Below, piece by piece: positions 33,891 to 43,298 of a stretch of DNA of 64,000 bases (positions within the stretch are counted from its first letter, which is position 1; each line of letters starts with the position of its first letter). The translations under genes were made by a program, and so were the position numbers. The DNA comes from Roseibium sp. (GTDB lineage Bacteria > Pseudomonadota > Alphaproteobacteria > Rhizobiales > Stappiaceae), in NCBI GenBank assembly GCA_017643925.1, contig JAEPML010000001.1, forward strand, positions 688,974 through 752,973, in the 5' to 3' direction. The notes below the pieces were generated by a model. It had not been told where the DNA came from, made no database searches, and worked only from the letters and a program-made list of their open reading frames with translations.

Positions 33891-35123
33891 TCAGGCGCGC
33901 GCGAGACCTAGCGTTTGGATCAAGTCCGGGATGCGGGCCTTCAGCTTGAAAAATCCTTTTGTCGCATTTGGCCAGCAGGCGACGTCATACGGTCTTGGTA
34001 TCTCCAGGAGGCGGATGCCGCTGTTCTGGAGTACTGGTCGAGCTTGATTGATCCTGTCGCGGGTCGGGCCAACCGGCAGGTATTGGGTAACAATGGTCTG
34101 GATCCGGTTTCCTTCTGCCCATTCCACCAGCGCGGTGGTCCAATCCTCTGTCACCGCAAGACTGGCCGGTGCCCCAAACCGGCGCTCCGCCCGGGTTAGG
34201 GCTCCTGTTAGTGCATCGGAGGCAAAGGCATTTGCCAGGGCGCTGGTTTCCAGAGGGGAGCGGTCTGTGTTGGTTCGAATTCCGAGAATGGACCGCGGGT
34301 CCTCAACTTGGCCTGCAAGGTCTTCAGGAGTGCAGTTCTCCTCCGTTACAAGCAGCCCGATTGGGCCCGAAGGATCACAGCCGGGCCGGGTTTCAATCGG
34401 TTTCAGCGAATGGATCTCATCTTCTGCAACTGGGGAAGCCACCTCGGCAAGGCCCGCCGGTGCAAAACGCCCGCCGGTGTATTTTTCGATGTTGGACGCG
34501 CGCGCAAGATAGGTCTTTCCTTTCGTGTGTAGACCGGCCACCCAGCGCCAGGACAGCGTGTTGGACGCCGGGTCAGCGTCCAGCAGATGCCGATAGAAGA
34601 AGTCAGCACCCAACTGCCAGGGAAGTCGGAGGGTAAAGATCCAGATGCTTGCAAACCACATTCGGGCGTGGTTGTGCAGATAACCCGTTGTTACGAGCTC
34701 CCTTGCCCAGAAATCAAAGGCATCGATCCCCGTATGGCCGGATGACGCCGCAAGGTAACCGTCCTGAAGCTCAGGCTTGTCTTCCAATTGTCTGATCAGC
34801 CGGTTTACGTCTGACCGATACTGGGCCCAAACGCTCGGATGGTGTTCCAGCCATCCCTTGAAATAGCTGCGCCAGAAGACTTCCTGAACGAACTTTTCAG
34901 CATTGGCGAGCGAGTGGCAGGCCAGCGTTTCACGCAAGATGCACTCTTCGCTGATGAGCTGGTACCGGACCCAGGGAGAGAGGCAGGAGATGTTGCTGCG
35001 GTTCTCTGGTCCGTAGTCGTAGTTCCTCTCTGCCGAATAATTCTGGCCTGCCCTAGGCTGAAAAGCTCGCAGCTGCTTCAATGCGGCATCGGGGGTGGCC
35101 GTCCATGACATGCTGGAATCCAT
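33891..35123 (-). CDS. Photolyase/cryptochrome-family protein with inverted domain order
   Basis: 410 residues. The FAD-binding domain comes first (about residues 30-225): NISCLSPWVRYQLISEE, KFVQEVFWRSYFKGW, GHTGIDAFDFWARELVTTGY, LHNHARMWFAS, DADPASNTLSWRWVAGL. A second domain (about 250-405) looks Rossmann-like and carries CWPNATKGFFKLKARIPDL, reminiscent of the end of the usual N-terminal antenna domain. Canonical photolyases have the opposite order. DNA repair or light signalling is likely, as photolyase belongs to the RpoE regulon elsewhere. ATG at 35123, GGAAGG upstream. Confidence 0.85.
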   Translation of the reverse strand: MDSSMSWTATPDAALKQLRAFQPRAGQNYSAERNYDYGPENRSNISCLSPWVRYQLISEECILRETLACHSLANAEKFVQEVFWRSYFKGWLEHHPSVWAQYRSDVNRLIRQLEDKPELQDGYLAASSGHTGIDAFDFWARELVTTGYLHNHARMWFASIWIFTLRLPWQLGADFFYRHLLDADPASNTLSWRWVAGLHTKGKTYLARASNIEKYTGGRFAPAGLAEVASPVAEDEIHSLKPIETRPGCDPSGPIGLLVTEENCTPEDLAGQVEDPRSILGIRTNTDRSPLETSALANAFASDALTGALTRAERRFGAPASLAVTEDWTTALVEWAEGNRIQTIVTQYLPVGPTRDRINQARPVLQNSGIRLLEIPRPYDVACWPNATKGFFKLKARIPDLIQTLGLARA

Positions 35124-35226
35124 ACGCCTTCCGGGGGACTTTGCTCAGCCAGTTTGATGTCAGGTCCCTGGCACAGGTAAGAGAATGCGTGCCAGGGGGT
35201 CAGATCTGATCAGGCTGGAGTGTCGG

Positions 35227-35727
35227 TCAACAATCCGCGATGGCAACCAGTGCCTGAGCGTTGTTTGTAAACTCGGCAGAGGCCGCGCTGGGCCCTTGTT
35301 CATACGAAATTGTCGCCCCGGCGATCTCCGCATTTGAGACGGTAATCTCTCTTTGGCCGACCGTGTCGTCCACGTCGATCGTGAAGGAGATGGTTTGACC
35401 GGGGGCGAGGCTGTCGACGTCAAGCTGCATTTTCGATTGCCCGTCGACGACCTTTGGCACCTCCGTCAGCAGTTTTGCACCTTCGATGATTTCAAGAGGT
35501 TGGAACACCTCCACACCAGCTCCCCTGCCTGTCACGTCAAAGATCAGGCCCGCGGACGAGGTGGAAAGGTCAAGCAGGATTGATCCGCTCGTAAGCGTGC
35601 ACTTCCCGGTATTCTCGATGCGGAACTGGTCCTTTGGGGCGCCCTCGTCGAACGTGACACTGAGGTTGGCTTGAGCAGCCGGGACGCTCAACAAAAGCGC
35701 TGAGATGAAGAATGCGCTGAATTTCAT
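35227..35727 (-). CDS. Secreted beta-rich protein ('aggregation factor core'-like)
   Basis: 166 residues. Signal peptide MKFSAFFISALLLSVPAAQA, then a beta-sandwich-like mature part with IENTGKCTLTSGSILLDLS, SAGLIFDVTGRGAGVEVFQP and TISFTIDVDDTVGQREITVS. I recall similar alphaproteobacterial proteins annotated as aggregation factor core, with unknown role. Two cysteines (early and the last residue) could form a disulphide. ATG at 35727 selected from signal peptide; upstream frame is not protein-like. Confidence 0.78.
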   Translation of the reverse strand: MKFSAFFISALLLSVPAAQANLSVTFDEGAPKDQFRIENTGKCTLTSGSILLDLSTSSAGLIFDVTGRGAGVEVFQPLEIIEGAKLLTEVPKVVDGQSKMQLDVDSLAPGQTISFTIDVDDTVGQREITVSNAEIAGATISYEQGPSAASAEFTNNAQALVAIADC

Positions 35728-35923
35728 GGATGTGGGCCTCATGTGAAGGGATTTGATCCTTCGCATACGAGAGCTGGCAGCGGTCGGATTGCCTCTACGG
35801 CACAATCATCAGTTTGAGAATTCCCGACAACGCGGCGATCCAATCGGATTGTTCTTGCGACCAGGTCAGCAACGCGTGTCGAACAAGCGCCTGCCGTCTT
35901 TTACCCGGATTGCGACCCAGTAC

Positions 35924-36574
35924 CTAGATCGGACATCGAATGAGCACGGGTTTCCTGCGTCCAAGCGGTGATACCGAACATTGTTGGGCGATGTAGTGTG
36001 CGACGTCTGCGCGTGAGATGATGCCGTTCCGCCAGGAGCGTGGTTCCTCAAGAACACGGTATTTGCCGGTCGCTCTGCCGTTAGTCAGGACGCCCGGCCG
36101 GACGAGCAGCCAATCGAGCGTGCTTGCCTCAATGAATTGCTCCTGTTTGCTCTTGTCGTCATATGCACGCCCGAGAAGCGCCCGGAAGGGAAGTTTCTGG
36201 AGTGGATTGATCGCCGATGCGCAGTCTCCTGCACCAAAACCGGTCACTGCGATCAGGCGTCCAACACCGGCCTCCGTCATCGCCGGCAACATGATCCCGG
36301 TCGCCTCCGAAAAGAGCGTTACCGGCCGGAGAACCATATTGAGCGAGGTGTCGACGCCAAGCGCCTGAACCACGGTGTCGACGCCCTCAAGCGCCCGCGA
36401 GACATCGTTCAGATCCAGTGCGTCGCCTGAAAAGCCTTCGACAAGATCGTCTCGCCGGCGCGGAACGGAACCGCTACGTGACATGGCGCGCACGCGCAGG
36501 CCTGCACTCGCGGCCGCATTGCAGACCGCTTTGCCAATACCGCGGCTCGCACCGATAACCAGAACCGTTTTCAT
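35924..36574 (-). CDS. NAD(P)H-binding SDR/NmrA-like protein
   Basis: 216 residues; opens MKTVLVIGASRGIGKAVCNAA, with an atypical extended SDR fold (VVQALGVDT, LIAVTGFGAGD, LDWLLVRPGVLTNG). It resembles atypical SDRs that bind NADP without full catalytic triad. Substrate unknown. Preceded by 142 bases of intergenic DNA and regA on the same strand; not clearly in an operon with either neighbour. Confidence 0.85.
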   Translation of the reverse strand: MKTVLVIGASRGIGKAVCNAAASAGLRVRAMSRSGSVPRRRDDLVEGFSGDALDLNDVSRALEGVDTVVQALGVDTSLNMVLRPVTLFSEATGIMLPAMTEAGVGRLIAVTGFGAGDCASAINPLQKLPFRALLGRAYDDKSKQEQFIEASTLDWLLVRPGVLTNGRATGKYRVLEEPRSWRNGIISRADVAHYIAQQCSVSPLGRRKPVLIRCPI

Positions 36575-36716
36575 GGCAGTTGTCCTTTGCATTCACGGTC
36601 TGACTGCAATCGGCTTCGCACTTTCAAGTGCTTTGACCGGCCTGTCGGTGGGGCATTGCCTGCCGTCTTTTCAACCGCCAGACCGGCGCCAGCTTACATT
36701 CGAACCTGCCCCGGTG

Positions 36717-37295
36717 TCAGATTGGAGCCCGCTTGGCGAGGATCCTCTGCAAGGTTCGCCGGTGCATCGAAAGCCTGCGCGCTGTTTCTGAAACGTTGCG
36801 GTTACACAGCTCATAGGCACGCTGAATGTGTTCCCACTTGATCCTGTCTGCAGAAATGAAATTCTCGGGAACTTCTGCCGGGCCGGTGCAGCCGAGCAGG
36901 GCAGCGCTCACCTGATCGGCATCTGCAGGCTTTGCAAGGTAATCAACAGCGCCCGTTTTGACGGCATGTACGGCAGTGGTGATATTGCCATAGCCTGTGA
37001 GCATAACGATGCGGCAATGGGGACGCATGCGCCGCAACTCGGGAACGAAATCAAGGCCGTTTTCAGTTCCGACGCGCATGTCCAGCAGCGCAAAGGCGGG
37101 GGGATTGCGGTGGGCGAAAGCACGGGCTTCTGCGATAGTGCCTGCCTGTGTCGTTTCAAATCCGCGTTTGTCCAGCGCACGGCCCAGACGTTGCCGCAGC
37201 ACCGCGTCATCATCGAGGAGGAGCAAGGACCGGTCCTCCAACTTGGAAAGCGCTAACTCTGTTTCTTCCGGTTTGCTGGTGTCCAAGGTCATCAT
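36717..37295 (-). CDS. regA: Redox response regulator RegA/ActR/PrrA
   Basis: 192 residues. Receiver domain (LLLLDDDAVLRQRLGRAL, phospho-Asp in FALLDMRVGTENGLDF, TGYGNITTA, LAKPAD) joined by a proline-bearing linker (GPAEVPENFISADRIKWEH) to a Fis-type HTH (NVSETARRLSMHRRTLQRILAKR). The HTH is nearly invariant in the family. It normally pairs with the RegB sensor kinase to control aerobic respiration, photosynthesis and nitrogen fixation genes, and would act on cbb3 oxidase genes such as the one at the window start. No regB lies nearby. Confidence 0.93.
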   Translation of the reverse strand: MMTLDTSKPEETELALSKLEDRSLLLLDDDAVLRQRLGRALDKRGFETTQAGTIAEARAFAHRNPPAFALLDMRVGTENGLDFVPELRRMRPHCRIVMLTGYGNITTAVHAVKTGAVDYLAKPADADQVSAALLGCTGPAEVPENFISADRIKWEHIQRAYELCNRNVSETARRLSMHRRTLQRILAKRAPI

Positions 37296-37763
37296 TCCCT
37301 CGTCTCAAGGAGTAAACGACAAGCAGACCGTCTTTAGGCATCGGTTGCCTGCGGTTCTGCTGAAAGACCGCCAGGGTGATCCTTCTGGAAAGAATAGACA
37401 CCTGACGAAGTCATCAGAACAGGTATTGCGAAATGAACCCCGGACCACCCTTCATGGTCACTATGCCGCAGCACCCCTCAGAAAAGCAGCCCGTATTGAA
37501 GATCAAGGTCTCTGGTATCTGTGCCGGACCCGGGCGTGGACACAGATCCTGCAAAGCTTCAACATGTTCATGGAGATTTTGACTCCGGAAGATCGTACGA
37601 AGCTGCATTTGACAAGGAGCCTTCAAAACGAGATCTAATTCCAGTTGGTTTGTTGCGCCGGACCCGATACCTGGATTGCCCGGCGCCCATCACCGGAGAG
37701 CGCCGACGACGCTCGACATCGACAACGTGCAACAGCCGCACATCGTGGCTGACTGGAGCCATC
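37296..37763. other. Divergent intergenic region between regA and the carboxypeptidase gene
   Basis: 468 bases without a convincing gene. Open frames on both strands lack ribosome sites and recognisable composition. It must contain the regA and carboxypeptidase promoters; no clear operator or terminator was identified. Confidence 0.5.
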
Positions 37764-38951
37764 ATGCGTCTGCTTGCTCTCATCCTTGCTCTCTTCCTTC
37801 TTCCCAAGGCAGCACAGGCGGGTCTTGAGGACAAGATCGCGGCTGCCGCGCCTTCGGGGGTCGTGCTCGTGCTGGATGACAAGGGCAACGCATTGGTGGC
37901 TCAGAACGCAGATCGGGACTTTGTCCCGGCTTCCGTTGCCAAGATCGTCACGGCCTGGCTTGCGCTGGAAGTTCTGGGAAGCGACTACCGGTTCAAGACC
38001 CGCTTCTATCTGGACAACGACAGGGGGCTCTATGTTCGCGGTGGCGGTGACCCTTTTCTGGTTTCCGAGGAACTCGAGCTGCTCGCTGCCGACCTTGTCG
38101 CGGCGACCGGCAAGGAGCCTTTTGCGGGGCTCGTTGTGGACGCAAGCTATTATCCGGCAGATCTCCGCGTCCCTGGCATTGAAGACACAAACAAGTCCTA
38201 TGACGCTCCAAATGTTGCGCTCGCGGCTAACTTCAACACGATCCATGCGGTGCGCAAGGGCAAGACCGTCCGCTCTGCAGAGAAGCAAACGCCGATCACA
38301 CCGTTGGCCGCAAGCCAGTTCCGCAAGCGTGGTCCCAAGGGACGCGGCCGCATCTCTCTGCCCCAGGACGATCTCACGGTGAGCGCGCGCTATGCCGGCG
38401 AGCTCATCGCCGCCTTTGTAGAAAAGGCTGGTGGCAGTGTTGAGGGAGAAGTGACAACCGGAACTGTTCCTGAAACCCTGGAGCCCGTCCATGTGCACAG
38501 CCAGTCGCGCCCTCTTTCGGAAATCGTGAAACTGCTTTTGCTGGGGTCAAACAACTATATCGCCAACCAGATCTTTCTGGAGATCGGCGCCCATCGGCTC
38601 GGAGGGCCTGTCAGCGTTGAAAAGTCGCTGCAGGTTGCCGAAACGATCTTTGCCGAACACGGGATCAAAGATGCGATCGAACTCAAGGAGGGCTCAGGCC
38701 TAAGTCCGGACAACCGCTTCACCACACAAGGCATGGCCAAGGTCCTGGAGCAGTTTGCACCACATGCCGAACTCCTCCCGAAGACCAAGGCCGGCTCCCG
38801 GTACAAGACAGGCACAATCCCCGGTGAGCGCGCCCTGGCTGGTTACGTGAACACGTCCAAATACGGCCTTGTGCCTTTCGTGATTTCCCTGGGCGGTAAG
38901 ACGGGCAAGACGCGTTTCCGATTGCTTCGGACAATCGAGAAAGGCTTGTAG
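37764..38951 (+). CDS. dacB: D-alanyl-D-alanine carboxypeptidase, PBP4/DacB (family S13)
   Basis: 395 residues, a periplasmic peptidoglycan hydrolase. Signal peptide MRLLALILALFLLPKAAQA; catalytic SVAK (S57-K60) in PASVAKIVTAWLAL, SNN in LLLGSNNYIANQ and KTG in RYKTGTIPGERALAGYV. The inter-motif length fits a reduced S13 insert. The frame stays open to 37521, but the ATG at 37764 provides the signal peptide. Confidence 0.93.
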   Translation: MRLLALILALFLLPKAAQAGLEDKIAAAAPSGVVLVLDDKGNALVAQNADRDFVPASVAKIVTAWLALEVLGSDYRFKTRFYLDNDRGLYVRGGGDPFLVSEELELLAADLVAATGKEPFAGLVVDASYYPADLRVPGIEDTNKSYDAPNVALAANFNTIHAVRKGKTVRSAEKQTPITPLAASQFRKRGPKGRGRISLPQDDLTVSARYAGELIAAFVEKAGGSVEGEVTTGTVPETLEPVHVHSQSRPLSEIVKLLLLGSNNYIANQIFLEIGAHRLGGPVSVEKSLQVAETIFAEHGIKDAIELKEGSGLSPDNRFTTQGMAKVLEQFAPHAELLPKTKAGSRYKTGTIPGERALAGYVNTSKYGLVPFVISLGGKTGKTRFRLLRTIEKGL

Positions 38952-39116
38952 CGGGAACCCGAACTGCTGAGTGCGTGCCAAGGGACGACTTTGTGGGGCC
39001 GGTTGAAGCCGTCAGACCTTGCATGACTCGAATTGACTGGTCCGTTGACACCGTCTGGCCCATCATTGCGCAGGATTTGAATGACGGTTCAGCGGACTTT
39101 CGCCCGTCTTTGCCAG

Positions 39117-39794
39117 CTACTTGAACGTCACCGTGTCAAACGCCAGGGACGCGCTCGTTTCATAGATGTCTTCCACCTTCTTGATCTGTCCCTGACGCGG
39201 GTGGCCGACGGCAATTCCGATGATGCCGTCGCGTGTTTCCGGCTTGGCAAGGGCAACGAGACGCACAATCAGCCGGTCTCCATCCTTGTTTTCAAAATTG
39301 CCGATGACCTCTGCGGCGGGCAGGCCGCCAATTTCCACACCCCGTTTCAGGTTCAAACGCGTGTCCTCGGTCGCACCCAGCTTTTTGAGGAGTTCCGTTG
39401 CCAGATAGTCGCCGACCTCGATCCGCTTTTTGGGATCATCTGTTTTCAATGTGAAGGGAATGATCTGGAGCGAAGAAAAGATGCGCCCCTCGGCGTCGTC
39501 CGTGGTGAAGTATATCTTGATAGGCCCGCCTCCGGCGGGCTTCGCCTGGGCCTGGATTTTCTGACCGTCCCTGCGCGGTGCGGCAAGGCGAAAGGGCGCT
39601 GGGACATTGACCCCGAATTTGGCGCCAAATTCACCGTCCACGGCGTAAATGGTCGAGAACTTTATGCCGCGCGCCTCGAACGGGGTCACGTTGACGCTCC
39701 CGCCAAACTCAACCTGTTGGGCAATGGCGGAGACGGGCAAGGTCAGTGCAATCGCCAACGCAAAGACTGCAAATCTGGAAACGGGCTTCCGCAT
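39117..39794 (-). CDS. Hypothetical secreted protein
   Basis: 225 residues, Sec signal peptide (FAVFALAIALTLPVSAIAQ), mature part beta-rich with regular motifs such as GIKFSTIYAVDGEFGAKFG, DGDRLIVRLVALAKPETRD and a final SASLAFDTVTFK. It contains a conserved-looking GGGPIKIYFTTDD. I do not recognise the family. Convergent with dacB; the frame continues upstream to 40001, but ATG at 39794 gives the signal peptide. Confidence 0.78.
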   Translation of the reverse strand: MRKPVSRFAVFALAIALTLPVSAIAQQVEFGGSVNVTPFEARGIKFSTIYAVDGEFGAKFGVNVPAPFRLAAPRRDGQKIQAQAKPAGGGPIKIYFTTDDAEGRIFSSLQIIPFTLKTDDPKKRIEVGDYLATELLKKLGATEDTRLNLKRGVEIGGLPAAEVIGNFENKDGDRLIVRLVALAKPETRDGIIGIAVGHPRQGQIKKVEDIYETSASLAFDTVTFK

Positions 39795-40074
39795 GGCTCC
39801 CTCCGGCTTGGACCAGTCGATCATAGTAACCGCTGTAGGCCCGGAAGAGGAGCAGAGATCTGGCCAGACTGACGGGCCGTCTACATTCCGGCTCCTGCGG
39901 TGAGGACACGGAAAAGCCAATGCCCACCAAACCAGCTTCGGTTCATGCCCAAGACTGCACTGCGCCGTGCCAGAACTCTTCGTTTCAGCGCGGTTTGCCA
40001 AGAATGCTCTGGAAGAGTGGTGCGGTCACGACAACCGACAACCGCGCAAACTATTGTGTGTTTGAGACCTTGAA

Positions 40075-40149
<75 letters not shown>

Positions 40150-40604
40150 ATTCCTGGGTGCCTTTGTCCTCGGTGGACCACCCTGCATCGCCAAAAACCG
40201 GTTTGAAAAGTCCCCAGTTTCAGGACGCAAATGCCTGTTCCGACCAGCGGTGCCGACCGGAATGAAGGGGCTTTTGCCATAAGAGGTTCCGGGACGCAAG
40301 CAGTGTTTTGCTATTTTTTTGGCCGCTGGTCTTCGGCCGGCATCGGGTCTGAGCGGATTCGCCGAAAAACAGGAGGAAGCCTGGGGAAATTCACCACCTG
40401 AACGGATTGTGGATATTGCTTCAGAGGGTGACTGGCTCCGGACTTCAGGCCGATAAGTCCTTGATCGAAAGACGGCTTCGCCGACCGCGCACCGATACAG
40501 GTCGAAAGGAGAGCTGGACATGGCGAGGCGCTGTTGCAAACGGGCTATGCAGGAGAAGGCGTGATTGCTAAACATGCCCGATTGTTGAACTGAATACCAA
40601 ACCC
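40150..40604. other. Intergenic region between tRNA-Thr and the murA leader gene
   Basis: 455 bases with no supportable gene. Presumably carries the tRNA promoter on the minus strand. No repeat or operator stands out. Confidence 0.5.
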
Positions 40605-40775
40605 ATGAGCGACAAAGACAGCAACCCGACATCCGGCGCCGGTTCGGCAACCGGGTCAAAGACAGAAAGCAAGGACACCGCTTCCAAGCAGAGCAAGGAG
40701 GAGCGGTTGGCGGAGGCGCTGAGAGCCAACTTGCGTCGCCGGAAAAGCGCGGCCAAGTCGCGGAAGGACGGCTGA
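40605..40775 (+). CDS. Small highly charged protein upstream of murA
   Basis: 56 residues: a Ser/Thr/Lys-rich disordered start (MSDKDSNPTSGAGSATGSKT) and a basic helix (EERLAEALRANLRRRKSAAK). A small ORF of this character, ending in an LRxNLRRRK-type helix, is common just before murA in rhizobia-like genomes. It may bind nucleic acid. The gene is 147 bases upstream of murA and may be cotranscribed. ATG at 40605; no strong ribosome site. Confidence 0.72.
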   Translation: MSDKDSNPTSGAGSATGSKTESKDTASKQSKEERLAEALRANLRRRKSAAKSRKDG

Positions 40776-40922
40776 GCGGCCGAATTCCTCGGTGTCGCGA
40801 AATCGCCAGTCTTTGAACAGGTCTCTGCCTTGCATGGGCCACAAGTTGCGTGTAGATCGCTCGTCGGATGTGAGAAACAAGAGATGACCGCAGGATTTTG
40901 CGGGCCTTTCACGGGGTAAGAC

Positions 40923-42212
40923 ATGGACAGTATCAAAGTTGTCGGCGGTGCCGAGCTGAACGGAACAATTCCGATTTCCGGCGCGAAAAACGCAACCCTG
41001 CCGCTGATGATTGCGTCTTTGCTGACCGATGAAACCCTGACGCTCACCAATGTCCCGCGTTTGCGCGACGTGGCTCAGCTGATGCAGATCCTGTCCAATC
41101 ACGGTGTCGACTACTCCGTCAACGGCAAGCGCAGCGGTCAGGATGAACTGGCCGGTCAGACGCTGAACCTGACGGCGCGCGAAATTGTCGACACGACCGC
41201 GCCTTACGAACTTGTCTCCAAGATGCGTGCCAGCTTCTGGGTGATCGGCCCGCTTGTTGCCCGCATGCACGAAGCCCGGGTGTCCTTGCCGGGCGGCTGC
41301 GCCATCGGAACGCGGCCGGTCGACTTCTTCATTGACGGCCTGGCAGCCCTTGGGGCCGATATCGAAATCGACGCCGGCTATGTCGTGGTGAAGGCACCAG
41401 GCGGATTGAAGGGTGCACGCGTTGAATTTCCGAAAGTTTCGGTCGGTGCCACTCATACCATCATGATGGCAGCGACGCTGGCGCAGGGCGAGACGGAACT
41501 CGTCAACGCAGCCCGCGAACCCGAAGTGGTAGATCTCGCCAAATGCCTGAAAGCCATGGGCGCCAGGATCGAAGGCGAGGGCACATCCGTTATTCGCATC
41601 CAGGGTGTTCCCCGTCTGCATGGCGCACATCATGCTGTCGTGCCGGACAGGATTGAAACCGGCACCTACGCCATGGCCGTGGCCATGACCGGCGGTGATG
41701 TGCTCCTCAAGGGGGCCCGGTCCGATCTGCTGGAAGAAGCCCTTGAAACGCTGCGCCAGACAGGTGCGGAAATCACGCAGACACCGGACGGCATCAAGGT
41801 CTACCGAAATGGCAACGGCATTCAGCCGGTGGATGTGACCACAGAACCGTTCCCGGGCTTTCCAACCGATTTGCAGGCCCAGTTCATGGCCCTGATGACC
41901 AAGGCAGGCGGCACCAGTCGCATCACGGAAACCATCTTCGAAAACCGTTTCATGCATGTTCAGGAACTGGCCCGTCTCGGCGCCCAGATCCAGATCGACG
42001 GACGCACGGCAACGATCGATGGCGTGTCCACGCTGCGCGGCGCGCCCGTCATGGCCACGGACCTGCGCGCCTCCGTCTCCCTGGTCATTGCGGGTCTGGC
42101 CGCGGAAGGCGAAACGACCGTCAGCCGTGTCTACCATCTTGATCGCGGCTTCGAACGCCTGGAAGACAAGCTCACACGGTGCGGTGCGAAGATCGAACGG
42201 ATTTCAGGGTAA
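40923..42212 (+). CDS. murA: UDP-N-acetylglucosamine 1-carboxyvinyltransferase MurA
   Basis: First committed step of peptidoglycan synthesis: enolpyruvyl transfer from PEP to UDP-GlcNAc. 429 residues; N-terminus [20 protein letters not shown] with catalytic Lys in [12 protein letters not shown]-adduct cysteine C126 in [14 protein letters not shown] (target of fosfomycin; Cys present so sensitivity expected), [17 protein letters not shown] and C-terminal [18 protein letters not shown]. Confidence 0.98.
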   Translation: MDSIKVVGGAELNGTIPISGAKNATLPLMIASLLTDETLTLTNVPRLRDVAQLMQILSNHGVDYSVNGKRSGQDELAGQTLNLTAREIVDTTAPYELVSKMRASFWVIGPLVARMHEARVSLPGGCAIGTRPVDFFIDGLAALGADIEIDAGYVVVKAPGGLKGARVEFPKVSVGATHTIMMAATLAQGETELVNAAREPEVVDLAKCLKAMGARIEGEGTSVIRIQGVPRLHGAHHAVVPDRIETGTYAMAVAMTGGDVLLKGARSDLLEEALETLRQTGAEITQTPDGIKVYRNGNGIQPVDVTTEPFPGFPTDLQAQFMALMTKAGGTSRITETIFENRFMHVQELARLGAQIQIDGRTATIDGVSTLRGAPVMATDLRASVSLVIAGLAAEGETTVSRVYHLDRGFERLEDKLTRCGAKIERISG

Positions 42213-42251
42213 GACTTTTACGCTCCATTTGGATCGTTGACTGCCAAACAT

Positions 42252-42319
42252 CGTTGTCCCGGACTTGATCGGGGACCGGCAGGTGCTCGGTTAGGTCCCG
42301 GCAAAAGGCCGGGACGACA
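42252..42319. repeat. REP-like dispersed palindromic element downstream of murA
   Basis: Two imperfect hairpins in 68 bases: GTCCC..GGGAC at 42256-42276 and GTCCCGGC-AAAAG-GCCGGGAC at 42295-42315, with the outer ends GTTGTCCCGG and CCGGGACGAC also nearly inverted. This form matches small palindromic repeats common in alphaproteobacterial intergenic DNA; only one copy is seen here, so its dispersed nature is inference. It sits between convergent murA and the DUF3124 gene and could serve as a terminator. Confidence 0.5.
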
Positions 42320-42327
42320 CGTCTGGG

Positions 42328-42801
42328 TCAGGGAAGTTTTCGCTCGATTACCCGGCCCCGGGACGAAAACGAGGGTCCCGGCCCGCCACTGCCACTCGTC
42401 ATGATCGCTTCCGCGATGGGGCTGAGCGCCGGTTGGTCCGATGTCCAGACAACCAGGAAATTGGCACCGACACCTCCCGACGTGTCATTGATGGGTATGA
42501 GCACGGTCTTTGACTGAAGCGGCGCAAGCTCCACCGGTTTTTCCAGGACGCTGCGCAACAGCGTGCCGTCTTCATCGTGATAGTCGACGCTCTTGAGTGT
42601 AAGCGAAGTGGATGGATCCACATTGTGCACAGCCAGGGTTGCCGCAAGCAGATCGGAGCGGTTGGGATGGGAGAACACCCGCGAATAGGCTGGAACGTAG
42701 ATGGTTTCTCCGAGAACTTTCTCCAGAAGGTCCTGAGCCAGGGCAGGCGGGGAGACAAGCAGACAAATCAACAACCCTGTGCCAGTCAGTTTCTTCAACA
42801 T
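42328..42801 (-). CDS. DUF3124 family secreted protein
   Basis: 157 residues with signal peptide (LLICLLVSPPALA). DUF3124 marks: ETIYVPAYSRVFSH, LAATLAVHNVDPSTSLTLKSVDYHD and GGVGANFLVVW. Function unknown; periplasmic. Convergent with murA. Confidence 0.87.
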   Translation of the reverse strand: MLKKLTGTGLLICLLVSPPALAQDLLEKVLGETIYVPAYSRVFSHPNRSDLLAATLAVHNVDPSTSLTLKSVDYHDEDGTLLRSVLEKPVELAPLQSKTVLIPINDTSGGVGANFLVVWTSDQPALSPIAEAIMTSGSGGPGPSFSSRGRVIERKLP

Positions 42802-42948
42802 GCGTCTTTCACCGTATCACCTGCGTTCCATTGAAGGGCCACTGTCTGCAAACTCCAGCTGCTTTGCAATAGCGGACATCTTGAGAATAGAATTCTCGTA
42901 TGAAGGTGAGGCAACTGCTTTCGGCCAGGCCGGTAAGAGGAGATATCG

Positions 42949-43161
42949 TTGGGCGCACAAACCATTCGTTTCCTGATCCAGGTGGGTTTCGCCCTTGTGG
43001 CCATTCCGGCCGTTGTCTACGTGCCCGCCCCCTACGGTCCGACGCTCTCGCTGTTTCTGCTTGTCTTCGGCCTTTGGCTCGGGCGCCGGGTCTTCAAGCG
43101 TCTGGCAACACCCGACGAGGTCAAGGCCGATCTGCGCCAACGGGTCGATGAGGGCCCCTGA
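42949..43161 (+). CDS. Small two-helix membrane protein
   Basis: 70 residues with two hydrophobic segments (IRFLIQVGFALVAIPAVVYV and LSLFLLVFGLWLG) and a basic, charged C-terminus (RRVFKRLATPDEVKADLRQR). TTG start at 42949 is backed by AAGAGGAG seven bases upstream, which decides the start. Family not recognised. Divergent from the DUF3124 gene and upstream of DUF2948. Confidence 0.68.
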   Translation: MGAQTIRFLIQVGFALVAIPAVVYVPAPYGPTLSLFLLVFGLWLGRRVFKRLATPDEVKADLRQRVDEGP

Positions 43162-43298
43162 ATGGACCGAAGGTCGCGTTTGTCTGCATTGGACATTGCC
43201 AAAAGCCGGAAAGCCCATTAGGTCACAGCCTTGGGATTTGGGCAGACCTCACATATATGCGGTTTGCCAAAAACAACACGGATCAAAACACGACCGCC

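Noticed and set aside
33690..33911. 73-codon plus-strand frame between the renalase-like and photolyase genes
   Set aside because: Overlaps the photolyase end, has no ribosome site and an unusual Cys-rich composition; no family resemblance.
31528..34050. Several GTAC sites tested as RpoE -10 elements for the photolyase and renalase-like genes
   Set aside because: None has TGATCC at the required 17-base distance on the minus strand.
40656..42137. 493-codon open frame antisense to murA
   Set aside because: Shadow of murA caused by GC-rich codon use; composition is low-quality and murA is unmistakable.
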